Origin: Amia ocellicauda
Lineage: Eukaryota > Chordata > Actinopteri > Amiiformes > Amiidae
NCBI RefSeq assembly: GCF_036373705.1
Contig: NC_089866.1
Location: 5,382,001-5,446,000, forward strand
Reading direction: 5' to 3'
Length of the DNA stretch: 64,000 bases
Both the position numbers and the translations under genes were made by a program. Below are positions 26,320-37,628 of the stretch, piece after piece. The notes beneath the pieces are model-generated. The model worked only from the letters and a program-made list of their open reading frames with translations, was not told the origin of the DNA and searched no databases. The first letter of the stretch is position 1. Each line of letters opens with the position of its first letter.

Positions 26320-26806
26320 TACTATTATGCTGTGATCAAGGCCTCCAGTTGACTTGTTTTGGTTCAGCTGAGTAACGGCTGTAATATTGATATTTGAGTT
26401 CTTGCATCTGAGGATACCTTGTGCAGCTGCAGCTCCTCCTGCCTCTGCTGCTCCTGGGCCTCAATGAGTTTCAGCTCCGCGATGGGGAACAGGTACTGGA
26501 CCCTGGCCAACTCACGCTGCAACGATCACATGGCATCACATCACTGTGCACTCGCGGCACCCACAATGCCGACTTACAATTGTTACAACATATCACATTA
26601 TTTTTACATTTATACCCATTATACCCTCCTGTGCGGGTGACTCACTGTGTCGCCGTCCACAGCCCTGAAGTCCAGGTAGACGAGCTCAGGCAGGTGGGCT
26701 GCGATGAAGGTGTTGTAGTTCACGTCCTTGTCGATGGGGTTGCCAGCCAGGCTCAGAGAATGCAGCCTTTTCAACCTGCGCAGGTACACTACCTGCAGGA
26801 CACAGT
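26320..26806. repeat. Duplicated DRC3 segment, left copy
   Basis: Matches 54530-55497 in the same orientation, covering a coiled-coil exon and the last LRR exon with flanking intron. Exon sequence is almost identical. The intron between the two exons is about 130 bp here and about 590 bp in the right copy. The right copy has 24 extra coding bases in the coiled-coil exon. Confidence 0.85.
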
Positions 26807-26904
26807 ACGCCGTTATGCAAGAGGAACTAGTCCCCAACAGGACTAATCACATACCGTTCGCCCTATAACACCGCACGTAGTACCAGTCGAGGGTGACACG
26901 CTAC

Positions 26905-26905
<1 letters not shown>

Positions 26906-26950
<45 letters not shown>
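26906..26950. repeat. (ATT)n microsatellite
   Basis: Fifteen or so uninterrupted ATT units immediately beyond the end of the DRC3 homology. Confidence 0.9.
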
Positions 26951-26951
<1 letters not shown>

Positions 26952-27499
26952 AGAGCGTACAAACTGTGTAATATCAATACCTATTATGATTATAAATCAA
27001 TTGTACATGAACAAACATCAATATACCAAATGTTTGTGAAAATAAAATTACTACTAAAGGTGTTGGTACAGATCCGCATTGCGATCAAATGTGTCCAATT
27101 TCGTTGACTTCGCTGTATTTAATCTTGAAAGAACAAACATATATTATAAATCCGGACACAAAAACAAAATATGAAAAAAATAAAAGTATTTAAGACTTTT
27201 GTAAGACACTTCCATGACATGGAGTCGTGTGTTTGTCTATGTTACATATTGCTAGTTGTTTTAGCCCAAATAGTGCGGATCTGTGCAGTGATTGCAGGGA
27301 GCCCGGGCACTCAATGCGCGGGATTATATTGATTTGGGATTTTGTAGTTTGTTTTAAACCGAGTTATAAACGTTTTACGATGTAGATGGTTCAGATTAAG
27401 TTATTTTGCATACAAATAAATGTACTAATTGCAAACCACAATAACTAATCCACCCGCTTCATGTTGCAAATCGTCATTCTGCAATACATTCGTATAATA

Positions 27500-27660
27500 C
27501 ACTATGCCTAGTCTTGATTTTGGAAACACCTACCCGTTCTTCTCCCAGCTCACATCTCTTCAGCTGTAGATTTACAATGACTGGATCGCCGGCCGCGTTC
27601 GCGAATCCCACAGTGCTGAGCCTCTGTGACGTCACGCGTCTGTAGACGCATCTCGTCATA
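27500..27660 (-). promoter_or_regulatory. Candidate promoter with CRE, possibly the old DRC3 promoter
   Basis: A GC-rich patch with several CpGs contains a perfect CRE, TGACGTCA, at 27627-27634. Just downstream on the minus strand is a donor-like AACGG|GTAGGT near 27536. Placement and orientation fit a first exon of the truncated DRC3 copy, whose internal 5' exons would then be deleted. The link to DRC3 is inference. Confidence 0.4.
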
Positions 27661-28440
27661 CATTCTTTCATCCCAATTGTTATTATTATTTGTGTCATTT
27701 AGCAGACACTCTGATCCAGGGCGACTTACATTTGTTCCCATTTATACAGCTGGGTATTTTACTGGAGCAATCTAAGTGAAGTACCTTGCTCAAGGGTACA
27801 ACAGCGCTGCCCCTTCCAGTTATGAGTCCAGAGCCCTAACCACTACTCCACAGTGCTGCCTATGAGACTGTGCGCACGTCTTGTATGTCTGAAATGGTTG
27901 CTATTACTTTTGGTGCTGATCGGCGGTCCAGATTCTCTTGGGGCCCCCAAGGACCACAACACTTTAAACAGCTGATGACTAGTGATAGGTTACTCCTTTC
28001 AGGATGCTTTTACAGGCAATATTACTATGGGACGTAGATTGAACTCATGTATGAAGTTTTCAAATATGCCATCGGTTTTCCCATCAGAGCAATGCATCAT
28101 GGGATAACACCAAAATAAGAGAACAATCTCTGACAGCTTATAACACCTTGCAGGCAGCAGAAATATTGACAGTCACTACAGAACACATATAGGAAACCAT
28201 ATGGGTTATAAGCATGACCTTGATCATGACCTCTGACCTCTGTTTCCAGATTAAATTAGATTTGTTATGCATTTTAGGGTTACATATTACAAATGGCATC
28301 ACAGTCATCATATACCATGTGATACGGGCCCAAATGTGTTCTTGAGAAAAAATCTTTTAAGTTTGACCTTTACTGTAGGGTTCAAAGGTCAATCATATGA
28401 TATCAAACATGTTGATTAAATATTGTTTTCTTAAAAGTTA
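27597..28440 (+). repeat. Low-copy repeat family, copy B
   Basis: From GTTCGCGAATCCCAC onward it matches copy C (59568-59881), apart from a SINE inserted at 27677-27861, and it matches copy A (15470-16130) over its core. It contains a short plus-strand reading of 37 residues with a hydrophobic start (KWLLLLLVLIGG) that ends at a stop in both B and C. Confidence 0.75.
27677..27861 (-). repeat. SINE, near full length, minus strand
   Basis: On the minus strand it starts GGCAGCACTGTGGAGTAGTGG (tRNA-like A-box region, TAGTGGTTAGGGC), has a central TTGTACCCTTGAGCAAGGTA, and ends AAGTCGCCCTGGATCAGAGTG plus an AATAATAATAAC tail. Copy C of the host repeat lacks it and shows the empty site, so the boundaries are well supported. 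The B box is poorly preserved. Confidence 0.85.
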
Positions 28441-28494
28441 TTTGAACTGGATTCTTCCAAAAAGCTTAGTTGAAACTATATGCAGAAAGCAGAG

Positions 28495-28612
28495 TATTTT
28501 ATTCAAAGAACAGTTGAAATTAAGATGCAAAACACACTTAAAATGTAGTGAAATAAAGGGATATTTTTAATTGAAGACGAATTTAGTAAATAATCGTTCC
28601 CAGTAGTCCCCT
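28495..28612. repeat. Low-copy repeat, 3'-end piece
   Basis: Near-identical to 13750-13870 (shared TTATTCAAAGAACAG, AAATGTAGTGAAATAAAGGG and AATAATCGTTCCCAGTAGTCC). The homology stops abruptly at CAGTAGTCC. Confidence 0.7.
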
Positions 28613-28799
28613 TACAGAAATTAAAAGTTTGCTGCAAATTAACAGTGAATTTAGTCAAACTAAATCATTTACCAGAAGTGTTTGCCACTAGTGGCTCACT
28701 TTTAACAAACTTCTGGCAAATATTTAATTGAACTTCTGGGAAACAGCACAGCTTTTTTATTTTATGAGAAAATTAAATTAAACATTTGTGTACTATCCC

Positions 28800-28882
28800 T
28801 GTAACAATGGTAATGATTGTATGTTGTAAGTTGCCCTGGATAGGTGCGTCTGCCAAGAAATAAAAATAATAATAATAATAAT
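28800..28882 (+). repeat. SINE/L2-type 3' tail
   Basis: Fragment with TAAGTTGCCCTGGATAGGTGC followed by GTCTGCCAAGAAATAAAAATAATAATAATAATA, the 3' end of the SINE family seen elsewhere in the window. Confidence 0.6.
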
Positions 28883-29625
28883 TTTGACTAGGCCTGGATA
28901 TTAGAGTGGATATTATTATTGTAGTATGGTTTGCCGTTTACAACAAGATCAATATGAATGAACCTTTTTTGTTTGTTTATATACACCGAGCAGAACAAAA
29001 ATCATTGCTCTATGAACTCTAAAAAATATATATAGTGTACGAATTAAAAACAACAAGCTTGGTGATAGACATGTTGCTCATTCCTGGGAGCGGAAAACAA
29101 TTTGTGGACAAACAAAGGAAATTAACAGATTTCACAATACTCCAATTCACACACACTCGCACACGCACATTGATTTACAAGCAGGTCTCACAAATGAAAT
29201 GCTTTGGACGTGGCAGGGTTTGTTGAAAGGCAGCTCCATGGTACCACTCCCTGCATTGGCAACAAAGAGCCATGCCCTCTCTCATTTGATTGGTTCATTT
29301 ACTTTGAAAACTAATCAAACCTTATCTACAACAAACAAATGCACAGTACTTCATAACTGACTTCATAAAACCTATTGCTTTAATAATAATATGCAATAAA
29401 ATAGAAATTACGTATTGAATGTCAATTACTGTCAAGAAATGGATTAACAATATAATTTCATGAAGTATGCAGAGCAAATAAAAAGAGTTCATCAGTCAAT
29501 TGTCATAATGCTGTCTTTATTGCTGTTAATTGCTCATTAATATTCTTTATTATTTATATTTCTATGCAGACACTTTATTAAGGGTGACTTACAATTATTT
29601 CAAGATATCACATTATCACCCCCCC
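28883..29625. other. AT-rich intergenic sequence
   Basis: No gene recognised. A minus-strand fragment of a SINE/L2-type tail (GCAGACACTTTATTAAGGGTG) lies at about 29565-29600, just before the 320-bp repeat. Confidence 0.5.
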
Positions 29626-29945
29626 TAGGGTTGCCACCTTCAATGTGGAAAAATAAGGGACACCTTGCCAGTGGCCCCGTGCCCGGGGGACACGAATCAA
29701 GCGGGGGTCTGGGGGTCCTCCAACATGAGATTTTGAGTGTCAGACACTTCATTTCCTGCATTCTGGTGAATTTTTATGCACCAATTTGTGCTTTTTATGC
29801 ATCAATTTCAAAGTCCTCTGTTTCTCCCAACATGAATGTAAAGGAAATAAAGAGTCAATAAGAGTAAAGCACTTTCAATTATATGAAGGATTAAAACCTC
29901 AGATCATAGACATGGGCAAAATGCTTGGTCTGTCAAAATAAACTA
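29626..29945. repeat. 320-bp repeat R1, left edge of tandem duplication
   Basis: Begins TAGGGTTGCCACCTTCAATG and ends at GTCAAAATAAACTA. The same 320 bp occurs at 39625-39944 (R2) and 49628-49947 (R3). R1 differs from R2 and R3 at four sites, all between about 29681 and 29727. R2 and R3 look identical. It contains a GGGGGTCTGGGGGTCC motif of a kind common in fish DNA-transposon debris. Confidence 0.9.
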
Positions 29946-32900
29946 TTTGGTATATTTGGAAGAAGCAAGAACCCATTGATAAACTTGGAAATAGCAAATG
30001 ACCTGGTAGAGCACAGAGACCACTATGGTGGATGATTGAACAATACATTTATTTGGGAAAATAAATTCCTTTTTTTTTTTTTTACTGTCAAACGGATCAG
30101 AACAACTCTCCTGGATGTAGGCACTGAAATAAAGATCAACCTATTCCAGCGTGAGTGAAATGTGGAGGAACAAAATAATTACTACTTTATTGAGGTTATG
30201 TGAACTTTGTGAATTCTCTCTCTACCCAAGACCCCCCCACCCTCTCTACTTTTTCTTCCACGTGTACTTTTAGTTGCTCCTGCTGCCTGAAGCGATGCCC
30301 TGTCCTTCAGGAGTCCGGGGTATCTTGGACTGAGTGACTCCACTCTGCCCTCTGCTGCTCGGACGTGGTGTCCCCTGCTGAATGGTGCTTCAGGTCGGAC
30401 AGACCAGCAGGGCGACAGAAAATGCTCCGTGGTACTCGTGTCCACTGACAGGATAGACCCACTCGTTTTTTAAATATATTTTTTTTAACTACACGCCTGA
30501 GTCTCAGTACCCAGGGCAGCGATGCGGTGAGTGACAGGGACAGACAGTCGCCTCTCAGTCTGATTCAATACTCTCCGCATTGTGTCGTGAAACTCTTGGT
30601 TGTATTATTTCTCATGTCATTCCAAGCATGTGAAAATGTAGTGTATGCATTAGAGCAGTGGCGATTCTAGAGTCTGTTGGGGCCCTATGCAAAAATTTCC
30701 AGGGGGTCCCTCCAACCAGCGTTCATCACCATTAGGCTATGTTATAAATAACTTTGGGGGCCCCCTAATGGCCTGGGGCCCCAGGCAGTTGCCTGCCTTG
30801 CCTGTTCACAAGCTGCACCTCTGCATTAGAGTAGGTGTGCACAAAAATACGGGACAAATCATTGTCTTTCTAAAATACATAGGTTACAACAACTATCAAA
30901 TGTGGTAGAGAAGAAGCCACCAATTGAATAATACTTTTGTTTTCCACAGACGTGCAGTACAATTTCTACTTGTTCACAATTGTGCAGTCCTGCCGTATGT
31001 CTACATTAAAAAACAAACAAAACAAAAACACATTTATTCCACAGCTCATAGTGCATTCTAGATATATTGTAATAGACACAAGCGATTAGCAAACAGTGAC
31101 GCACAGGAGTCATCAAAAATGCCAAAGTAAATGATCCAGTATTTGTAGGAAGCAGAGTTACAGAGAAAATGGGCCTGGGTTCTCACACTGAGAGTTCGGC
31201 TGCCTATCAAACAATATTATTGAGTCAGCCTTCAGATTTTCTGAGGGCATTTAATTACCAAAAGCAGAAAACACCCCAGAACCACGTTTCACACAAGTGT
31301 CAAAGCTCTCAGCTATCTGAAGTGAAGTATCTTATAGCCGCACATGGTGAGGGGAGAGGGAGAAGAACACAACATCCTGTTTTATGATGGTTTTTCTATG
31401 TGCACCCATTGAAGCTGTGGTGAAAATGAAACATCCACGTGTAAAAATCGTGTCAGACCTCTGCAATTGCTGTTCCTGAAGTGAATGTGATTGGATCAGC
31501 TTGGGGCAGGAGTGAAAAGACTAGATTTTCATATTAGTCACAAGTACAGAAGTCTTCGGTATATTTGAGAATCCAGCGAATTGTCAAACATCTATTGCTG
31601 CTTCGGATTTCTTAATGATGTTGTTTTTGATCGACTTTTTATATTTTTTAATTGGGAACTTTTCGTCTTACAGGGAGAAATCTTCAAAGCATTCTTTTAA
31701 CATCACTATAATGTTGTTGTCAGGCCTCAATACTTGTTTCCTCTTTGCTGGAAAGTAAAGGACACAATTTGCGATTGCCACTACTGATCAATATGATCAG
31801 TTAACCTGAATAAGGACCACAGCAAGGTCATGCAAAAGCAAGCCACACTACGAGTTGAAAATACACAGAATCAAATCTGTTAACACCAAATGTCAATGAT
31901 TTCTTTTCATTACTAAGAAGAAGGGGAAAAACAAAACCTCTTCTGCTGGGTTACTTGTGAAATGTCTGGCTAACCGTCCCCCCCAGTGTTGGGGACACTC
32001 CTCCATGCTCTCATCTTCAGAAGCATCCTGTTGTACCCAATTACTGTACATCTTTTACAACAAGAAGCGGAGGACAGCAGTACAATGAGAAGATGAGGTT
32101 CTTGTACTCTTGATATAAATAAAAGCACAATACATCGGAGGGAGGGAAAATAAATAACAGCAAAATACAAAAACAAGCTCTGTACAATAACTATGGGATT
32201 TCAAACTTAAACTCAGTCATTGAGTTAACGTAAAATAAATGTTCTCATTAAGATTCCTGCCCCCAAATTGGCAAGGGCAATCACAACCTTCAATTTTATA
32301 TTTTATTAGAACAAAATATTAAAATACAGTCTTTATAGTTCTTTTTTCATTTATACATTGTCAGCAATATTAATTTATAATAAAACAAAAACTTAATATA
32401 TTCAAGACTTTGTACGATGTAACCAGCAAATTAAATCTTGGGCACCCATAGCAAATTCAAATGAAAAGCCAGAGATATTCCAGTTATATCCCCACATGTT
32501 ACACTAACACTGTTACTCCCAGCTCCAGCCCTTGAGGACCTGATGGGGCCCCCATGTGTGTTCAGTGAACCGGCTGAATTACTTCACTTGCATGTGAAAT
32601 AAGGAGTTAATCCTGTGTCTGTCCAGGACCCAAACTGTAAATGTGTACAACATCACATGAAGCAAATAAAGGAGATCAGCCAGCATGGAGAGGTGGTGAG
32701 CAATCCTGCGTTACGAACAATGTGTTTGTAGTTTTCGTATGCCTTTTTCGTTTGTTGATGCTGTGCAGTTTTCCATCTTGACCAGAAAAAGGATAAAGCA
32801 GGCGTTTTAACACAAGTCACACTCGGACACCGATTACAAAGACTCGCTACGGCACTGAGATTCCCCAACTGGAAAAGAAGGCATCTGCGTTTCCATTTGC

Positions 32901-34274
32901 TTATAATTGGTCTGCTGTTGGACTTAGTACATATTTTAATAGAGACATAATATTCAAAATGTAGTTTTAAACTGAAGTTCTATCTAACGCCTGATGTTCG
33001 CCTCATGAAGCATAAGCATTCGGCACTTTCCCAGAATCCATCACTTTGCCTCCCTCCTCCAACCCAAACAGCGCCTTTGCAGCAGCTCCTGGGCTCATTG
33101 CACCTGGTGGGGGGTGATCTGATGGCCTCGTCCTCGTGGCCAGGTCATTGTTCCCTTAGTCCAGCTAGTCTAGGCCAAAAAAACAATATTGACCTTTTAT
33201 TACACACGTCCATTGGGGTTGTCCGAACTACTGGAATAAATACTGTGAACAGGTAGATGGCAGCATTGCGATGAATGAATCTTGTCAACTATACTATGTA
33301 TCTGTGACCTGCAGTGACTACAGATTGTGTTTTCTGGATCACAGAGGATTTGTTGGACATGTTTTCTCAGGTAAATGTTTTGAAACTACATGTTAAAAAG
33401 GCATCACATATATTCAAAATAAACAAGATGCACTGACATTTAATTTGTCTTAGACTGTCAAACTATAGAAATCAGCAAGACCTCTCATAATCCTATACCT
33501 GCTCAAAAAACGATCACTGCTTGGTCCCCTTCCTGGGTACACAATGTTCAGATCACACATTTGTAAAGCGTTAGCATGCTACTTAAAGCACAAGATTGCT
33601 ACACTTATTAATATGCACACTATGCTTTATTAACCAGTCCAATGGTTCACAGCAAAACCTAACAGATATCATCTTGTAAAAGTCTCAAAAACATGACCGC
33701 TTGCCACTGATATATATATAAAATTATTTCATTTGTATTAATAGTCCATACAAATTCACAGCTTTTTCATCATCTATTTTAAAGTCTCATCTCTTTCCAG
33801 TAGGGTCGCCACCTTTTCACCGGGACAGGCAGGGTCAGCCTGTGCCCGAGTGCCAATTAGGAAAGCCCAAAACACAGAACTGCAGATTCCAAAGTGTTCC
33901 AGGCAACACAAACCTATTATTATAAAGTAGAGTAATTTGGCACCTGGAGCAGCACAACTGCAATGCTGGATTTAGAGCTATACTTCATGCTTCTGAAGCT
34001 AATTATGCTCAGCAAATGAATTTCTCACACCACACACCAAAGCTTTGAGCTCTCATTACAAATTATTCTAACAAGTAAGATGAAGGCACATGTATATTTG
34101 TTCACAATTGAAACATTGTAAATAAAAATACAATTATATATATATATATATTGCTCACATGAAATAACAAGCCATTTAGTGTTTATTGTAATAGTGTATT
34201 TGTAATCAGGGAGTAGGGAAGTAAGCAAGTGCTGAAGTGCTGAAGTGTTGAAGTGTTAAAGTGTTCTCTGGTCT
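29946..34274. other. Non-coding part of unit 1 downstream of the ITPRIP-like gene
   Basis: No convincing gene on either strand; open stretches are short and mutually overlapping. It holds a hAT-type MITE at 30656-30823 and a repeat-like segment near 32520-32620. Sequence resembling the start of R (TAGGGTCGCCACCTTTTCACC) lies at about 33802. The last few hundred bases before 34275 are the likely 3' UTR of the ITPRIP-like gene. The equivalent region of unit 2 is 39945-44277. Confidence 0.5.
30656..30823. mobile_element. hAT-type MITE with 8-bp target duplication, unit 1
   Basis: 168-bp element starting CAGTGGCGATTCTAG and ending CACCTCTG, flanked on both sides by CATTAGAG (30648-30655 and 30824-30831). 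The GGGGCCC-rich interior is typical of small non-autonomous hAT elements. Confidence 0.8.
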
Positions 34275-36542
34275 TCACAGTGGCCATTCATTCAGCCTGT
34301 TCTCTGCGATTTCGCTGTTCCTGCGTCTGGTCTTCTCACAGAAACTGCGTGTGAACATCCTGAGCCGTGCCGTTAGCCGCCGGAAGTCTTTCCTTGCCAC
34401 CATGTGCAGATGGGGGTCCTGCTTCAGTGGCTCGAAGAGGTTGACGGATGATGTGTGCGGGAACACGGGGGACATCCCCTGGAGCGAGCCTAGGTCCCGG
34501 GACCCCTGCACACAGTGGGGGAGCCACTTGCACTCCAGGTGTTTCTCCAGCATACCAAGGGCGATTTGGAGCTGCCTAGATAGCTGCCTCTGCGTCCAGT
34601 CCTGCTGATCGGGCCATCTGAGCAGCATGTACAGCACAATCGTCTTCAGATGGTAGGACGTCAGGAAGGAGGACACAGGGTCCTCTGGGCTGAGAGACGC
34701 TGGCTTGGTGTTGGCGACGGAGAGCATGTGCAGACATTTCAGGTGGCACGAATTACTTGGCATCTTCTGAGTCACGTCCCGCAGGAAGTTGCCCTCGTCC
34801 ACGCTGAACCACTGGACCCAGTGCTCTGGAGGCCGCAGCACGGGTCCCTGGGTGACCAGGAAAGCATTGGTGCCTTCCACTCTCACTGCAGGCACCAGGT
34901 TTACATACAGCCTGTGGCCTGAAGGATTCTCCAGTTGCAGCCTGCAGGGACACTCTGCCCCCCCGAAGGTCACCTTCATTGTTGTCCTTTGGCCCCAGGC
35001 CTTCTTAAGTGCACTTCCCAGCCACTGCAGCACCAGGGCAGGCTCCAGGTGCTCCCCAGGGCCCATCCAGTCCAGGCTGCTGTTCAGCTCATGAGGCCTG
35101 GGTGGCACACCCTGAGAGGGCGGGGAGGTACTGATTAAACGCACCCTTCCCTGCCCGCGGTAATCAGGGGGGGCCTCCCAAGCCAGGGGATTGCTTGCAT
35201 CATTATAGCCAAGCTCCACCTGGAAGGAGAGAGTGCGGGGCGGGTTGATGACTACCAACATATCATAATCAGGATCTTTCTGTCTTCCGCTGCTCCAACC
35301 GCCCTCAAACTGGCTGCCCACACCCACACAGCCTTCCTGCAGCATGTCGGTACACAGCTGGCTGGAGGCCCGTGCCACATCCAGGAGATGTTCCACTACC
35401 TCTTGGACAAAACAGATGTCTCCGTCTCTGTCTCCGGCAACACCACCTTTTGAGATGACTTTAAGCTTGCCTATCAGCTGTTTCTTGGTCCAAGTCTCTG
35501 GATTTGGCACTGACTCTTCCTGTGGGTCGGCCTCTGACTCTTCCTCTGGCCCAGCCTCTGGCCTGACCTCTGGGTCGGCCTCTGACTTAGCCACTGACTC
35601 TTCCTCTGGCTCGACCTCTGGGTCGGCCTCTGACTCGGCCACTGACTCCTCCTCTGCCTCGACCTCTGGGTCGGCCACTAACACTTCCTCTGACTCCTCC
35701 TCTGGCTCAACCTCTGGGTTGGCCTCTGACTCGGCCACTGACTCTTCCTCTGGCTCCTCCTCTGGCTCGATCTCTGGCTCGGCCACTGACTCTTCCTCTG
35801 ACTCCTCCTCTGGCTCGATCTCTGGCTCGGCCACTGACTCTTCCTCTGGGTCGGCCACTGACTCTTCCTCTGACTTTTCCTCTGGCTCGACCTCTGGGTC
35901 GGCCTCTGACTCGGCCACTGACTCTTCCTCCGACTCCTCCTCTGGCTCGATCTCTGGCTCAGCCACTGACTCTTCCTCTGACTCCTCCTCTGGCTCGACC
36001 TCTGGGTCAGCCTCTGGCTCGGCCACTGACTCTTCCTCTGGGTCGGCCACTGACTCTTCCTCCGACTCCTCCTCTGGCTCGATCTCTGGCTCAGCCACTG
36101 ACTCTTCCTCTGGCTCGGCCACTGACTCTTCCTCTGACTCCTCCTCTGGCTCGACCTCTGGGTCAGCCTCTGGCTTGGCCACTGACTCTTCCTCTGGCTC
36201 GGCCTTTGGCTCCCTCTTCCACCTTCTCCTTCTAGAGCACAGGCCCCAGAAGATTAGCCCACACAGGATCAGCTCCACTCCAAGCAAACAGTGCCCGTGC
36301 ATTAGGTTCTGAAGCTTCAAGGCACATTCCTCCCAAATCCAGGAAAGCTTAGTGTCCTCTGCTGATGCTGTCTGGCTCAGGCGGTCGATCTCCTGGTGAA
36401 AGATCTGCATCATGTCGTTCAGGTAATTCTCGCGCACTCCATCACAGAACTGTATCTCCAAACTGCGCTGATCTTCCCCCACAGAAGAGGGGCCCTGCAG
36501 ACCACCACCCAGGAGCAGGTAGAGCAGAACCACCAGTGACAT
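34275..36542 (-). CDS. ITPRIP-like type I membrane protein with Mab-21 domain, copy 1
   Basis: Single intact coding exon of 755 codons. Residues 1-17 are a signal peptide (MSLVVLLYLLLGGGLQG). Residues 18-84 form a helical segment, 85-102 a membrane span, and RRRRWKR (104-110) fits a cytosolic side. Residues 111-350 are a Glu-rich tract of imperfect repeats (EPEEESVAEPE, DPEVEPEEES types). From 351 on is the Mab-21/nucleotidyltransferase-like region of the ITPRIP family: GSQFEGG (409-415), DYD (425-427), YVNLVPA (546-552), and a helical C-terminal half. Mammalian ITPRIP acts on inositol trisphosphate receptors; the ligand here is unknown. A 3' splice site (TGTTGCAG) lies directly before the start codon, so the 5' UTR is spliced. 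Residue 85 is Cys here and Trp in copy 2. The exact paralogue (ITPRIPL1/2-type) is not assigned. Confidence 0.9.
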   Translation of the reverse strand: MSLVVLLYLLLGGGLQGPSSVGEDQRSLEIQFCDGVRENYLNDMMQIFHQEIDRLSQTASAEDTKLSWIWEECALKLQNLMHGHCLLGVELILCGLIFWGLCSRRRRWKREPKAEPEEESVAKPEADPEVEPEEESEEESVAEPEEESVAEPEIEPEEESEEESVADPEEESVAEPEADPEVEPEEESEEESVAEPEIEPEEESEEESVAESEADPEVEPEEKSEEESVADPEEESVAEPEIEPEEESEEESVAEPEIEPEEEPEEESVAESEANPEVEPEEESEEVLVADPEVEAEEESVAESEADPEVEPEEESVAKSEADPEVRPEAGPEEESEADPQEESVPNPETWTKKQLIGKLKVISKGGVAGDRDGDICFVQEVVEHLLDVARASSQLCTDMLQEGCVGVGSQFEGGWSSGRQKDPDYDMLVVINPPRTLSFQVELGYNDASNPLAWEAPPDYRGQGRVRLISTSPPSQGVPPRPHELNSSLDWMGPGEHLEPALVLQWLGSALKKAWGQRTTMKVTFGGAECPCRLQLENPSGHRLYVNLVPAVRVEGTNAFLVTQGPVLRPPEHWVQWFSVDEGNFLRDVTQKMPSNSCHLKCLHMLSVANTKPASLSPEDPVSSFLTSYHLKTIVLYMLLRWPDQQDWTQRQLSRQLQIALGMLEKHLECKWLPHCVQGSRDLGSLQGMSPVFPHTSSVNLFEPLKQDPHLHMVARKDFRRLTARLRMFTRSFCEKTRRRNSEIAENRLNEWPL

Positions 36543-37407
36543 TCTGCAACACAGATACGAAAACTCACATATTTAGGTAAAGTAAACCCACACAACTTCA
36601 CTAATATTGGTTCCCAGTCTAAGCTGAAACTACTGCCTTGGTTCAGAGCTTTTTGTAAACCAGGCCATTGTGAAGACCATCCCCTCTGATCAAAGACAGA
36701 AAACAACACTGCGAGCGATAAGCCTGATGTGGAAAGGATTTTTGTGTCTGTTTTATTCTATTTCTTTGGAAACAGCGTAATAAATAAGCGTTTCTATTAA
36801 GAGATATTAAGAAGAGCTACACGTGTATAGACAACATTATATTCAGACACGCATTATGTTACCGTAAGAAAACGTTTCCATGTGCAACAATAAAATAAAT
36901 ATTTGCTATTTAGTATTATAGTTATTGTTATTATTGTAATCATCATCAAGATATGTGTTAGTAGATTTGTTTTTTAAACGGCACAACTCGACTTTTACTA
37001 CAGATGTGTAAGTGCAATCGACACTTTCAGCCGTGTGCAGTAAAATACACACGTTTCACGATTAATCATCCAGTAACAGCAGCTCCAATATAGCAGGTTA
37101 TAATTGAACTAAAGTGTGCACGTTTCAGTATGTTATTAAACCAGTCCTTCATGTTGGGAAACCCAGATCTGCTGTATGTATTTATTTACTCCGGTTGAAG
37201 CGTCCGGGGCCGCCAGTGGAAACGGGGCACACGAGTAACAATATAGTAATATAACAGTACTTTACCACCGGGTTCCCGCAGCTATACTCAGGCTCGACGA
37301 CTGGCCTGGCCAACAACTTTGTGTGATCGTCGAATAAATTGAAATAAACGAGCCTTTGCTCCTCCCTGCTCTCCTACGCTACAGCTTTCTGGAGGAAACA
37401 CTGTCTT

Positions 37408-37600
37408 ACCTGGAAACTGTGCTGTGATTATTCCAGCAGTAATTCTTCTCCTGATCTCAGCTGCGATCTCCTCTTCAAACTCGGATACTTTGGTATCTCG
37501 AACAGCTATGGTATAGCGAATAGATACGGTATATCTCCAAGCTTCACAGATGCGATGTTGCTCTCTCGTTATACCAGTCCGAATGTCTGACTTCTGCCTT
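37408..37600 (-). promoter_or_regulatory. Candidate 5' UTR exon and core promoter of ITPRIP-like copy 1
   Basis: On the minus strand, GTTTCCAG|GTAAGACAG gives a strong donor with exon end at 37410. The matching acceptor precedes the start codon at 36542. The first exon would lie between 37410 and about 37600. The equivalent in unit 2 is 47411-47603. No TATA box is obvious. Confidence 0.5.
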
Positions 37601-37628
37601 CGATTGATAAACTAACAACTTGTTCGTG

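Larger units (their letters stand above)
20240..26792 (-). pseudogene. DRC3: DRC3 (LRRC48), 3' part only (copy L), probably non-functional
   Basis: Minus-strand exons in transcript order: 26646-26792 (VVYLRRLKRLHSLSLAGNP, last LRR), 26418-26516 (coiled coil), about 26136-26248 (LFDSMYDEDTEAAKLANLPG), 25393-25561, 24560-24682 (ELHDSLMTLELQLVNQLE), 24293-24358, 23886-24014 (QCRDLENHHHEKLLEI), 23291-23422 (VDKDTVISAVSASHDTHLLK) and last exon 20240-20305 (NEVNRNCKRIAEIHTYIA, stop). DRC3 is a nexin-dynein regulatory complex subunit of motile cilia. The start codon and first LRR exons are absent upstream of 26806. Two donors look lost: after 24293 the intron begins GA where GT is expected, and the exon near 26136 has no GT close to its expected end. 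A hAT-like element with a nested Tc1 fills much of the last intron. An unusual GA donor could still function, so loss of function is an inference. Confidence 0.85.

Noticed and set aside
26906-26950. ATT array as a CRISPR-like or other functional repeat array
   Set aside because: Simple 3-bp microsatellite without spacers, in a vertebrate-type genome.
35344-36312. Plus-strand 322-codon frame rich in Ser, Gly, Asp and Thr, opposite the ITPRIP-like gene
   Set aside because: It is the antisense of the Glu-rich repeat tract. Repetition keeps the opposite frame open, and the minus-strand reading has the signal peptide, membrane span and Mab-21 domain.
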